Below are positions 61,559-64,000 of a stretch of DNA of 64,000 bases, in pieces. The translations under genes were made by a program, and so were the position numbers. The notes below the pieces were generated by a model. That model was not told where the DNA came from. It searched no databases and was given only the letters and a program-made list of their open reading frames with translations. Origin of the DNA: Panopea generosa (taxonomy: Eukaryota; Mollusca; Bivalvia; Adapedonta; Hiatellidae); the NCBI GenBank assembly GCA_029582155.1, contig CM055895.1, positions 14,622,787 through 14,686,786 on the forward strand, written 5' to 3'. Positions within the stretch are counted from its first letter, which is position 1. Each line of letters starts with the position of its first letter.

Positions 61559-62068
61559 GGGAGAACGGATGTCAGAGGAAATGATATATAACTACAGGAA
61601 ATTTCTAAGATTCAGTCTCAATATCAATGACATTTGTGCTTAGGGTTACAGGCTTAAATCAAGTTTTGGTATCTTTAGTCAGAAATGTTGCCAGTCAGTT
61701 GTGGAATGAGGGTAATTCTTCTCAAATTCAGTTTAGTTTATATTGATTTATTTAAGCTTGATAAGAAAACTGTTGTGTCCGATTCCTGGATCAGACCAGT
61801 ACTGAGTGAGTGTTTTAGAGGCATCGGGTTGAACTTGGGAGTGAACCTGCAACCTTTGGCATAAGTGGCCAACACTCCAATGCCTCCATCCACTACATTA
61901 CTGCCTGTACATTCAATTGATAAATCTGCAGTCTTACTCCAATAAAAGAGGTTGTTATAAGTAAACTTTAAATCATTACATTTTCAGGTTTCAGGAGAAC
62001 ACCACAAATGACCCTGTTATCATCAATGCCATGATGTTTATTTGTAAAACCATGCATGATTCTGTCAA
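32137..62068 (+). CDS. VPS35L: VPS35 endosomal protein-sorting factor-like, Retriever subunit (5' two-thirds; continues past window)
   Basis: Encodes VPS35L (C16orf62), the scaffold of the Retriever complex with VPS26C and VPS29. On endosomes it works with SNX17 and the CCC/WASH complexes to recycle cargo such as integrins to the cell surface. Eighteen exons (1922 nt, about 640 residues; human total 963) join in phase. Landmarks: N-terminal [16 protein letters not shown] and HPLKSIT; a low-complexity linker with four Pro-Leu motifs (66-90); [21 protein letters not shown] (121 onwards); [146 protein letters not shown]. These cover the conserved N-terminal segment and the alpha-solenoid repeats. 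The C-terminal VPS29-binding part lies beyond 64000. Confidence 0.95.
32491..32970 (+). repeat. Dispersed repeat R, copy 2 (VPS35L intron 1)
   Basis: Starts 'caaggaattatatagagaag' and ends 'tccttctatacaagtcctt', the same borders as the copy at 48559-49035. About 480 bp. No inverted termini or coding frame. Confidence 0.85.
32971..33575. other. VPS35L intron 1, unique part
   Basis: AT-rich intron; nothing recognised. Confidence 0.45.
33576..34121. mobile_element. MITE family M3, copy 1 (VPS35L intron 1)
   Basis: TTAAAGGGAGTATATC on the left and GATATATCCCCTTTAA on the right, TTAA at both borders, 546 bp. The interior ('tgaaatccccattctaaraa', 'agcccaagttag') is matched in opposite orientation by the element at 58973-59488. 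No transposase frame. Confidence 0.82.
34270..34375 (+). mobile_element. tRNA-derived SINE, family C, 3' fragment (VPS35L intron 1)
   Basis: 'ctcaagtactggttaacctt', 'gatcatctgttagccctcg' and 'ctaaatattcaa' match the 3' half of family C. The tRNA-like head is missing. Confidence 0.7.
34944..35034 (+). CDS. VPS35L: VPS35L exon 2
   Basis: Residues 7-36, [20 protein letters not shown] then [10 protein letters not shown]. Human has NRNYKAE...DYHPLKPITV. Acceptor TTTCAG, donor GTAAGG. Confidence 0.94.
35202..35424. mobile_element. MITE family M2, internally deleted derivative (VPS35L intron 2)
   Basis: Both M2 ends are kept (TTAAAGGGATTTATATTGGC / GCCAATATAATCTCTTTAA), with TTAA borders, but only 223 bp remain of about 475. 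The core with 'cccgcaataaagtattgc' is gone. Orientation is opposite to the 29202 copy. Confidence 0.85.
35430..36175. repeat. ~156-bp diverged tandem units x 4 (VPS35L intron 2)
   Basis: Each unit has 'ctctagca', 'aacttacac', 'ataatatctyggacaagttc' and 'gttatggccctt'-like ends. The block closes with 'agggccaatctggccgtctt', a phrase seen at the 3' end of abundant molluscan repeats. Copies are strongly diverged and not coding. Confidence 0.7.
36462..36680 (+). CDS. VPS35L: VPS35L exon 3 (Pro-Leu linker)
   Basis: Residues 37-109. [20 protein letters not shown], then a Gly/Pro-rich part with Pro-Leu at 66-67, 73-74, 79-80 and 89-90, ending [14 protein letters not shown]. Human VPS35L has two DPLS motifs here; in Retriever structures this N-terminal linker wraps onto VPS29. 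Acceptor TTTTCAG, donor GTAAGT. Confidence 0.92.
36690..36893 (+). mobile_element. tRNA-derived SINE, family A (VPS35L intron 3)
   Basis: 'ctgaggccgtaggttagagt', 'gtgagaaagtttgtcagtta', 'aactggacatgccatataga' and 'tgatatgtgttgaaaa'. The head is diverged. It starts about 10 bp after the exon 3 donor. Confidence 0.7.
37137..37278 (+). CDS. VPS35L: VPS35L exon 4
   Basis: Residues 110-156, [35 protein letters not shown] and [10 protein letters not shown]. Human has [25 protein letters not shown]. Acceptor TTTGCAG, donor GTATGT. Confidence 0.95.
37344..37820. mobile_element. MITE family M2, copy 2 (VPS35L intron 4)
   Basis: TTAAAGGGAATATATTGGC to GCCAATATAATCCCTTTAA with TTAA borders. Same internal sequence and orientation as the 29202 copy. 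It lies about 65 bp after the exon 4 donor. Open frames in it are chance. Confidence 0.88.
38261..38515. mobile_element. MITE with 17-bp TIRs and ACATA target duplication (VPS35L intron 4)
   Basis: Begins CAGTGCTCCAGATAAGC and ends with the exact complement GCTTATCTGGAGCACTG. ACATA is present directly on both sides (38256-38260 and 38516-38520). 255 bp, no coding frame. Superfamily not assigned. Confidence 0.85.
38516..39012. other. VPS35L intron 4, unique part
   Basis: AT-rich intron, nothing recognised. Confidence 0.45.
39013..39148 (-). mobile_element. Diverged SINE fragment, family B-like (VPS35L intron 4)
   Basis: 'gatagaaccagtactgag' and 'gaggattgaacccacgac' match the minus strand of a family B head and early body, with many differences. 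Confidence 0.5.
39353..39559. mobile_element. Foldback MITE family M1, copy 2 (VPS35L intron 4)
   Basis: TTAACCCTTTACTCCAT ... GCAAAGGGTTAA with TTAA on both sides. An internal palindrome ('agttcagattgcatgtaacg' / 'gagcaatctgaac') is retained. Opposite orientation to the 8904 copy. Confidence 0.82.
39815..39894 (+). CDS. VPS35L: VPS35L exon 5
   Basis: Residues 157-183, [20 protein letters not shown] then LDDFEE. Human has MSEKVRTRLEELDDFEE. The donor GAG|GTTGAT is weak and is the first of three copies made by the tandem repeat that follows. Confidence 0.9.
39885..40110 (+). repeat. 75-bp tandem repeat x 3 starting in exon 5 and copying its donor (VPS35L)
   Basis: Units begin 'tttgaagaggttgattttta' and contain 'cttgaagctagatttaattg' and 'ttatgttcacac'. 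The first begins in the last bases of exon 5, so GAG|GTTGAT recurs at 39969/39970 and 40043/40044. Extension from the first to the second donor is exactly 75 nt with no stop. The third is 74 nt further and breaks frame. Confidence 0.88.
40150..40440 (-). mobile_element. tRNA-derived SINE, family C (VPS35L intron 5)
   Basis: 'ttgattgattgaatatttag', 'tttcctgggatcctgaaagg' and 'ggggtgagagatgaatg', then the head in reverse ('gattgatagtcagatgcata', 'gttaatcgggcc'). Antisense to VPS35L and directly beside a family A copy. Confidence 0.78.
40463..40650 (-). mobile_element. tRNA-derived SINE, family A (VPS35L intron 5)
   Basis: 'caagttttattggtgaagat', 'gcaaactttctcacataaag', 'gacaacagaac' and 'gaccacttggctggg' give the body then the head in reverse. 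Diverged. Confidence 0.65.
40984..41112 (+). CDS. VPS35L: VPS35L exon 6
   Basis: Residues 184-226, [40 protein letters not shown] and AIQ. Human has [38 protein letters not shown]. Donor GTAAGG. Confidence 0.96.
41153..41343 (-). mobile_element. tRNA-derived SINE, family B (VPS35L intron 6)
   Basis: Full-length minus-strand copy: 'tagtttagtttaccttgatt', 'gatatgaactgctctagagt', 'gggtcgagcttggaat', 'aacctctggcatgagcagcc'. Starts about 40 bp after the exon 6 donor. Confidence 0.78.
41600..41765. repeat. ~15-bp imperfect tandem repeat (VPS35L intron 6)
   Basis: About ten diverged units of 'ggtcagtatgctcgc' type. GC-richer than its surroundings. Confidence 0.7.
41766..42443. other. VPS35L intron 6, unique part
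   Basis: AT-rich intron. 'caaagggccataactcagtt' at about 42327-42350 is a fragment of an abundant repeat; nothing else recognised. Confidence 0.4.
42444..42647. mobile_element. MITE with pogo/Tigger-like ends (VPS35L intron 6)
   Basis: Begins CAGTAGAACTTCGTTGGCTC and ends with the near-complement ('gagccatcaaagttctactg'), flanked by TA on both sides. 204 bp. CAGT termini with TA duplications fit the pogo/Tc1-mariner group. A second internal 'ggctcgaacaac' repeats the terminal motif. Confidence 0.75.
42663..42774. mobile_element. Small hairpin element, ~34-bp inverted arms (VPS35L intron 6)
   Basis: Left arm 'ttttacagtgttttgtacaa' + 'tatgggaatat'; right arm is its complement apart from two extra bases ('atattcccatattgtac' ... 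'acactgtaaaa'). The loop is about 45 bp. It lies 15 bp from the previous MITE. Confidence 0.75.
42775..43363. other. VPS35L intron 6, 3' part
   Basis: AT-rich intron up to the exon 7 acceptor; contains a fragment ('cagagttatgcccctttcc' at about 43206) of an abundant repeat. Confidence 0.4.
43364..43448 (+). CDS. VPS35L: VPS35L exon 7
   Basis: Residues 227-254, [20 protein letters not shown] then VTDILDTF. Human has [29 protein letters not shown]. Acceptor TTTACAG, donor GTATGA. Confidence 0.96.
43610..43784. mobile_element. MITE related to the 55217 element (VPS35L intron 7)
   Basis: 'ctgtaaaacctttgtatgct' at the left and 'gcttaagacaggtttgagtg' at the right, with 'cacctgtattgagcagccac' inside, match 55217-55394. 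Ends are decayed. Confidence 0.65.
43842..43919 (+). CDS. VPS35L: VPS35L exon 8
   Basis: Residues 255-280, [20 protein letters not shown] then IPIKLP. Human starts GKLVYERIFSMC; the rest is a less conserved connector. Acceptor TTTTCAG, donor GTAGGT; phases agree with exons 7 and 9. Confidence 0.9.
44259..44403 (+). CDS. VPS35L: VPS35L exon 9
   Basis: Residues 281-328, [40 protein letters not shown] and KCYSFLNP. Human has [34 protein letters not shown]. The donor is CCAGG|GTACAC; the alternative one base earlier breaks phase. Confidence 0.95.
44552..44755. mobile_element. MITE family M4, copy 3 (VPS35L intron 9)
   Basis: 'aggccgtaataaattaattg' on the left and 'agtaattaatttataatggc' on the right, with 'gattatcatccaaattttta' / 'gggatgataatct' arms. 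Borders no longer read TTAA. Confidence 0.78.
44960..45940. repeat. Diverged 'caaggtcacacttt' repeat block with a GC-richer insert (VPS35L intron 9)
   Basis: Copies of 'caaggtcaca' + 'ttt', 'tgtttgagatttc' and 'aactttgtc' recur near 45060, 45520, 45760 and 45900. Between about 45145 and 45495 the sequence is GC-richer, with many short 'taccgt' / 'tgccgt' words, and looks inserted. An open frame of 150 codons across it has no recognisable product. Confidence 0.55.
46331..46424 (+). CDS. VPS35L: VPS35L exon 10
   Basis: Residues 329-360, [20 protein letters not shown] then [11 protein letters not shown]. Human has [30 protein letters not shown]. Acceptor TTTCAG, donor GTAAGT. Confidence 0.95.
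46425..47422. other. VPS35L intron 10
   Basis: About 1 kb of AT-rich intron. A block at 47105-47230 ('aagtagtggtgcagttagga', 'gtgctggtaccaaagaaac') may be an old SINE fragment. Its 3' end is a tract of 'ttttgttctctac' repeats before the exon 11 acceptor. Confidence 0.4.
47423..47500 (+). CDS. VPS35L: VPS35L exon 11
   Basis: Residues 361-386, [20 protein letters not shown] then LSSYSQ. Human has [26 protein letters not shown]. Acceptor TTTCAG, donor GTAATA. Confidence 0.93.
47714..47799. repeat. GCTGT pentanucleotide microsatellite, ~16 copies (VPS35L intron 11)
   Basis: Nearly perfect 'tgtgctgtgctg' run with one 'tgttg' variant. The frame through it is a repeat artefact. Confidence 0.95.
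47800..48558. other. VPS35L intron 11, unique part
   Basis: AT-rich intron; nothing recognised. Confidence 0.45.
48559..49035 (+). repeat. Dispersed repeat R, copy 3 (VPS35L intron 11)
   Basis: Same borders as copy 2 ('caaggaattatatagagaag' ... 'ttctatacaagtccttt') and closely similar throughout, so these two are the younger pair. 477 bp. Confidence 0.85.
49430..50400. repeat. ~64-bp (and shorter ~46-bp) tandem repeat, ~16 units (VPS35L intron 11)
   Basis: Units 'gaattcagataagacagaaa' + 'tgtcactgattatgg' + 'gataaaacattgttatataa' + 'ataattgca'. A shorter variant lacks the 'tgtcactgattatgg' part. Units decay towards 50400, about 140 bp before exon 12. Confidence 0.88.
50543..50712 (+). CDS. 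VPS35L: VPS35L exon 12
   Basis: Residues 387-442: [20 protein letters not shown], then [20 protein letters not shown], then [13 protein letters not shown]. Human has [20 protein letters not shown]...[24 protein letters not shown]. Acceptor TTACAG, donor GTAAGT. Confidence 0.95.
50735..50870 (-). repeat. Two tandem family A SINE-head fragments (VPS35L intron 12)
   Basis: 'cacatttgaccacttggcca' + 'taaagacccttgattt' is followed by a second copy ('cgcatttgatcactgggcca' + 'taaagaccc'). Both match the reverse of the family A tRNA-like head. Confidence 0.5.
51432..51680. mobile_element. MITE with long TIRs (VPS35L intron 12)
   Basis: Left 'tattcaccgacaattcttaa' + 'gaatattcttagacttga'; right 'tcaagtccaagaatattctc' + 'aagaatggttggtgaata'. 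About 40-bp inverted ends with several mismatches; interior AT-rich. Confidence 0.7.
51841..51952 (+). CDS. VPS35L: VPS35L exon 13
   Basis: Residues 443-480, [38 protein letters not shown]. Human has [38 protein letters not shown]. Acceptor TTTCAG, donor GTAATA. Confidence 0.96.
51968..52090 (-). mobile_element. tRNA-derived SINE, family C, head fragment (VPS35L intron 13)
   Basis: 'catatatcagtcatcacagg', 'gcaggatttgaactcatgac', 'gatagtcagaca', 'ccaactgagctaacgagcc'. It starts about 15 bp after the exon 13 donor. Confidence 0.72.
52096..52288 (-). mobile_element. tRNA-derived SINE, family B, full length (VPS35L intron 13)
   Basis: Close reverse complement of the 3118-3312 copy: 'ttagtttatactaatttatt', 'gctcagagcttatatgaaca', 'gatcgaacccacaacctctg', 'gtggccaacactctatcca'. 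Abuts a family C fragment. Confidence 0.85.
52531..52647 (+). CDS. VPS35L: VPS35L exon 14
   Basis: Residues 481-519, [39 protein letters not shown]. Human has [39 protein letters not shown]. Acceptor CTTGCAG, donor GTAAGT. Confidence 0.96.
52830..53605. repeat. Diverged interspersed repeat (VPS35L intron 14)
   Basis: Loosely repeating blocks: 'agcattttctagtcatagca', 'aaccattttctgatcatagc', 'gtccagtaagagtgg'. The end 'aggtcctttatgacctcttg' matches the tail of an abundant molluscan repeat type (compare 36140-36165). Not coding. Confidence 0.4.
53862..54490 (-). mobile_element. Mariner-like transposon remnant (VPS35L intron 14)
   Basis: One end reads AGGGTTGTTCAATAAGTATG, a mariner-type terminal phrase. 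On the minus strand, broken frames encode a helix-turn-helix-like segment ([16 protein letters not shown]) and pieces resembling the transposase C-terminal side ([16 protein letters not shown]). Stops, frame changes and a large internal gap show it is dead. The far end was not located. Confidence 0.5.
54491..55058. other. VPS35L intron 14, 3' part
   Basis: AT-rich intron; part may belong to the mariner-like remnant. Nothing else recognised. Confidence 0.4.
55059..55112 (+). CDS. VPS35L: VPS35L exon 15
   Basis: Residues 520-537, [18 protein letters not shown]. Human has DYINCAEVWVEYTCKHF. Acceptor TTGTAG, donor GTGAGT. Confidence 0.95.
55217..55394. mobile_element. MITE with pogo-like ends (VPS35L intron 15)
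   Basis: CAGTAAAACCTGTGTAAG at the left and 'cttaagacaggtttgactg' at the right, TA on both sides, 178 bp. Internal copies of 'cacctgtattaa' and 'cttaagcagccac' repeat the terminal sequence. A decayed relative is at 43610-43784. Confidence 0.78.
55486..55711. mobile_element. Foldback MITE family M1, copy 3 (VPS35L intron 15)
   Basis: TTAACCCTTTGCTCCA ... ATAGGGTTAA with TTAA borders. The best-preserved internal hairpin of the three: 'ttcagattgctcg' / 'cgagcaatctgaa' separated by two bases. Confidence 0.85.
56121..56485. repeat. 22-bp tandem repeat x ~16 (VPS35L intron 15)
   Basis: Units 'acaatacacactttctgtaa' + 'tc' with small changes ('cattttctg', 'catgctttctg'). Confidence 0.92.
56512..57845. 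repeat. ~33-bp tandem repeat x ~40 with RUNX-type motifs (VPS35L intron 15)
   Basis: Units 'gaaggatatttgtggttaac' + 'acccaaccttgct', diverged and varying in length at the left, more regular at the right. Most contain TGTGGTTAAC, which holds the RUNX consensus TGTGGTT and an HpaI-like GTTAAC. A ~180-bp higher-order duplication is visible (57140-57330 compared with 57400-57590). Ends about 225 bp before exon 16. Confidence 0.9.
58071..58214 (+). CDS. VPS35L: VPS35L exon 16
   Basis: Residues 538-585, [40 protein letters not shown] and DFSLLFAL. Human has [48 protein letters not shown]. Acceptor AACTAG, donor GTAAGT. Confidence 0.97.
58973..59488. mobile_element. MITE family M3, copy 2 (VPS35L intron 16)
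   Basis: TTAAAGGGAATACATC to GATATACTTCCTTTAA with TTAA borders. Opposite orientation to the 33576 copy, sharing 'ttctaacttgggctatgtg' and 'gaatggggatttcatttcaa'. Confidence 0.8.
59489..59877. other. VPS35L intron 16, 3' part
   Basis: AT-rich, pyrimidine-rich before the exon 17 acceptor. 'gacttgcaggaagaaag' at about 59693 is a possible cryptic acceptor, but the frame after it does not match the family. Confidence 0.45.
59878..59963 (+). CDS. VPS35L: VPS35L exon 17
   Basis: Residues 586-613, [20 protein letters not shown] then KSIAETFL. Human has [29 protein letters not shown]. The donor AA|GTAGGT splits a Lys codon; reading on would hit TAG at once. Confidence 0.96.
60055..60302 (-). mobile_element. 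tRNA-derived SINE, family C (VPS35L intron 17)
   Basis: 'gatgatcagttaagctaagt', 'cttgagcacacccatttcaa', 'agtgagagatgaatgacaat' and 'gattgatagtcagata'. Antisense to VPS35L; faces the plus-strand copy at 60396. Confidence 0.78.
60396..60683 (+). mobile_element. tRNA-derived SINE, family C, full length (VPS35L intron 17)
   Basis: The head 'aggcccaattagctcagtga' has a good A box (TAGCTCAGTGAG) and the T-loop part 'gagcttcaatccccgc' (degraded B box). The body runs through 'gagtactggttaacctttcg' to 'actaaatactcaattca'. Confidence 0.82.
60690..60795 (+). repeat. Family A SINE 3' fragment (VPS35L intron 17)
   Basis: 'gggtcttcctccagcaatac', 'catgtgtaacctgtcatgtg' and 'ctgaaattg' match the family A body end. 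Diverged. Confidence 0.45.
60796..61304. other. VPS35L intron 17, unique part
   Basis: AT-rich intron; nothing recognised. Confidence 0.45.
61305..61480. repeat. GGGA then GGAT tetranucleotide microsatellite (VPS35L intron 17)
   Basis: Six GGGA units at about 61335-61360 lead into about 28 near-perfect GGAT units. The G-run section fits the G-quadruplex pattern. Open frames through it are repeat artefacts. Confidence 0.97.
61486..61560. repeat. GACA tetranucleotide microsatellite, ~18 copies (VPS35L intron 17)
   Basis: Perfect 'cagacagacagaca' run 6 bp after the GGAT array, making a compound microsatellite. Confidence 0.97.
61731..61904 (-). mobile_element. tRNA-derived SINE, family B (VPS35L intron 17)
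   Basis: 'tttagtttatattgatttat', 'cagaccagtactgagtgagt', 'ggcatcgggttgaacttggg' and 'ataagtggccaacactcc'. Antisense to VPS35L, about 80 bp before exon 18. Confidence 0.75.
61988..62068 (+). CDS. VPS35L: VPS35L exon 18 (last exon in window)
   Basis: Residues 614-640, [20 protein letters not shown] then TMHDSV, plus two bases of codon 641. Human has [27 protein letters not shown]. Acceptor TTTTCAG, donor AA|GTAAGT. The protein continues past the window. Confidence 0.95.
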
Positions 62069-62294
62069 GTAAGTAGAACTATTCATATAAATAAAGGAAT
62101 AAACACTCATTTTTTATTATTAAGACACCTTTCAAAGATACTGCGAAGGTTCTTCTTCCAGAAACTATATTCAGTAATTAGAGAATTAGATTGGATTAAA
62201 TAATGATAATAATCATAATATCAGATGATGATAAATAAATTTAAATTTTGATATATGCATTGAAAATTGGAATTTTAAAATTAAACAAAGTGAT

Positions 62295-62336
62295 AATGAT
62301 GATGATGATGATGAAGATGATGATGATGATGATGAT
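62295..62336. repeat. GAT trinucleotide microsatellite (VPS35L intron 18)
   Basis: Run of 'gatgatgatgatgatga' with one 'gaa' interruption, leading straight into the next array. Confidence 0.95.
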
Positions 62337-63777
62337 TATAAGGCATTATATCTTTGGTAGGCATTATATCTCTGGTAGGCATTATATCTCTGTAGGCATT
62401 ATATCTCTGGTAGGTATTATATCTTTGGTTAGGCATTATATCTCTGGTAGACATTATATCTCTGGTAGGCATTATATCTTTGGTAAGGCATTATATCTTT
62501 GGTAGGCATTATATCTTTGGTAAGGCATTATATCTCTGGTAGACATTATATCTCTGGTAGGCATTATATCTTTGGTAAGGCATTATATATCTGGTAGACA
62601 TTATATCTCTGGTAGGCATTATATCTTTGGTAAGGCATTATATCTCTGGTAGACATTATATCTCTGGTAGGCATTATATCTTTGGTAAGGCATTATATCT
62701 CTGGTAGGCATTATATCTTTGGTAAGGCATTATATCTTTGGTAGGCATTATATCTCTGGTAGGCATTATATCTCTGGTAGGCATTATATCTCTGGTAGGC
62801 ATTATATCTTTGGTAAGGCATTATATCTTTGGTAAGGCATTATATCTTTGGTAAGGCATTATATCTCTGGTAGGCATTATATCTCTGGTAGGCATTATAT
62901 CTCTGGTAGGCATTATATCTCTGGTAGGCATTATATCTTTGGTTAGGCATTATATCTTTGGTTAGGCATTATATCTCTGGTAGGCATTATATCTTTGGTA
63001 AGGCATTATATCTTTGGTAGGCATTATATCTCTGGTAGGCATTATATCTCTGGTAGGCATTATATCTCTGGTAGGCATTATATCTTTGGTTAGGCATTAT
63101 ATCTCTGGTAGGCATTATATCTTTGGTTAGGCATTATATCTCTGGTAGACATTATATCTCTGGTAGGCATTATATCTCTGGTAGGCATTATATCTTTGGT
63201 AGGCATTATATCTTTGATTAGGCATTATATCTCTGGTAGGCATTATATCTTTGGTTAGGCATTATATCTCTGGTAGACATTATATCTCTGGTAGGCATTA
63301 TATCTTTGGTAAGGCATTATATCTCTGGTAGACATTATATCTCTGGTAGGCATTATATCTTTGGTAAGGCATTATATCTCTGGTAGGCATTATATCTTTG
63401 GTAAGGCATTATATCTTTGGTAGGCATTATATCTCTGGTAGGCATTATATCTCTGGTAGGCATTATATCTCTGGTAGGCATTATATCTTTGGTAGGCATT
63501 ATATCTCTGGTAGGCATTATATCTTTGGTAGGGCATTATATCTCTGGTAGGCATTATATCTTTGGTAAGGCATTATATCTTTGGTAGGGCATTATATCTT
63601 TGGTAAGGCATTATATCTTTGGTAAGGCATTATATCTTTGGTAGGCATTATATCTTTGGTAAGGCATTATATCTTTGGTAGGGCATTATATCTTTGGTAA
63701 GGCATTATATCTTTGGTAGGCATTATATCTTTGGTAAGGCATTATATCTATGGTAGGCATTATATCTGTGGTAGACA
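62337..63777. repeat. 18/19-bp minisatellite, ~78 copies (VPS35L intron 18)
   Basis: Units 'aggcattatatctctggt' (18 bp) and variants with one extra base or ctttgg ('aaggcattatatctttggt'). The order of variants shows repeated blocks (for example aggc-agac-aggc-aagg), a sign of multi-unit duplication. No coding meaning. Confidence 0.95.
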
Positions 63778-63886
63778 TGACATATCAAAAATATGGTTAG
63801 TCTGTCTTGTCTGATTACTGTAGTCGGTAATTATAGGTCCATATATGGTCTTCCCTTAAAAATAACCCAAAACAACAAAACAACAA

Positions 63887-64000
63887 GCCGGGCCTGATTG
63901 GCTCAGTTTGTTATGCATCTGACTATCAAACCAGGGGTCATGAGTTCAAATCCCTGCCCAGCAACAGTCTCTGTGATGATTGTATACAACATTGTGTTTC
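63887..64000 (+). mobile_element. tRNA-derived SINE, family C, cut by window edge (VPS35L intron 18)
   Basis: Head 'gccgggcctgattggctcag' with A-box-like sequence and B box GAGTTCAAATCCC, then the start of the body ('caacagtctctgtgatgat'). Continues past 64000. Confidence 0.78.

Noticed and set aside
61249-61591. Repetitive MDGW-type protein
   Set aside because: Direct translation of the GGAT/GACA microsatellite in an intron.

Overview
This is a 64 kb piece of an animal nuclear genome: AT-rich, long introns with GT-AG junctions, very short exons and dense repeats. The two genes have metazoan protein sequences. The repeats (several tRNA-derived SINE families, many small inverted-repeat DNA elements, minisatellites, and idioms such as 'gttatggccctt' and 'caaggtcacacttt') look most like a mollusc, probably a bivalve. 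The taxon is inferred; exon structures were read directly and checked by reading-frame phase.

Two genes lie head to head. POLR3E (RNA polymerase III subunit RPC5) is on the minus strand, start codon at 31563 and stop at 3874-3876. Its 17 coding exons join in phase to a 667-residue protein, so the gene is complete. VPS35L (a subunit of the Retriever endosomal recycling complex) is on the plus strand, start codon at 32137. Eighteen coding exons are visible up to 62068, giving about 640 residues, and it runs off the right edge. The start codons are 573 bp apart. A good splice donor at 32065 and an acceptor next to the POLR3E ATG suggest an extra POLR3E first exon reaching to within about 70 bp of the VPS35L start, so the promoter is probably bidirectional and very compact. 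The products act in different processes (Pol III transcription in the nucleus; cargo recycling from endosomes).

Layout: 1-3800 is intergenic repeat-rich DNA, including a 1.5 kb element with a 6-bp target duplication. 3.8-31.6 kb is POLR3E, with minisatellites in introns 6, 7, 8, 12 and 14. 31.6-32.1 kb is the shared promoter. 32.1-64 kb is VPS35L, with TTAA-flanked MITEs in introns 1-4, 15 and 16 and large tandem arrays in introns 11, 15, 17 and 18.

The most unusual features are in the repeats. Three splice sites lie inside tandem duplications: the POLR3E exon 4 donor, the POLR3E exon 13 acceptor (about 18 decoy copies) and the VPS35L exon 5 donor (with an in-frame 25-codon extension). A 34-bp intronic minisatellite carries about 35 perfect CArG boxes, and a 33-bp array carries dozens of RUNX-type TGTGGTT motifs. 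I found no other protein gene, no intact transposase and no genuine tRNA or rRNA gene.
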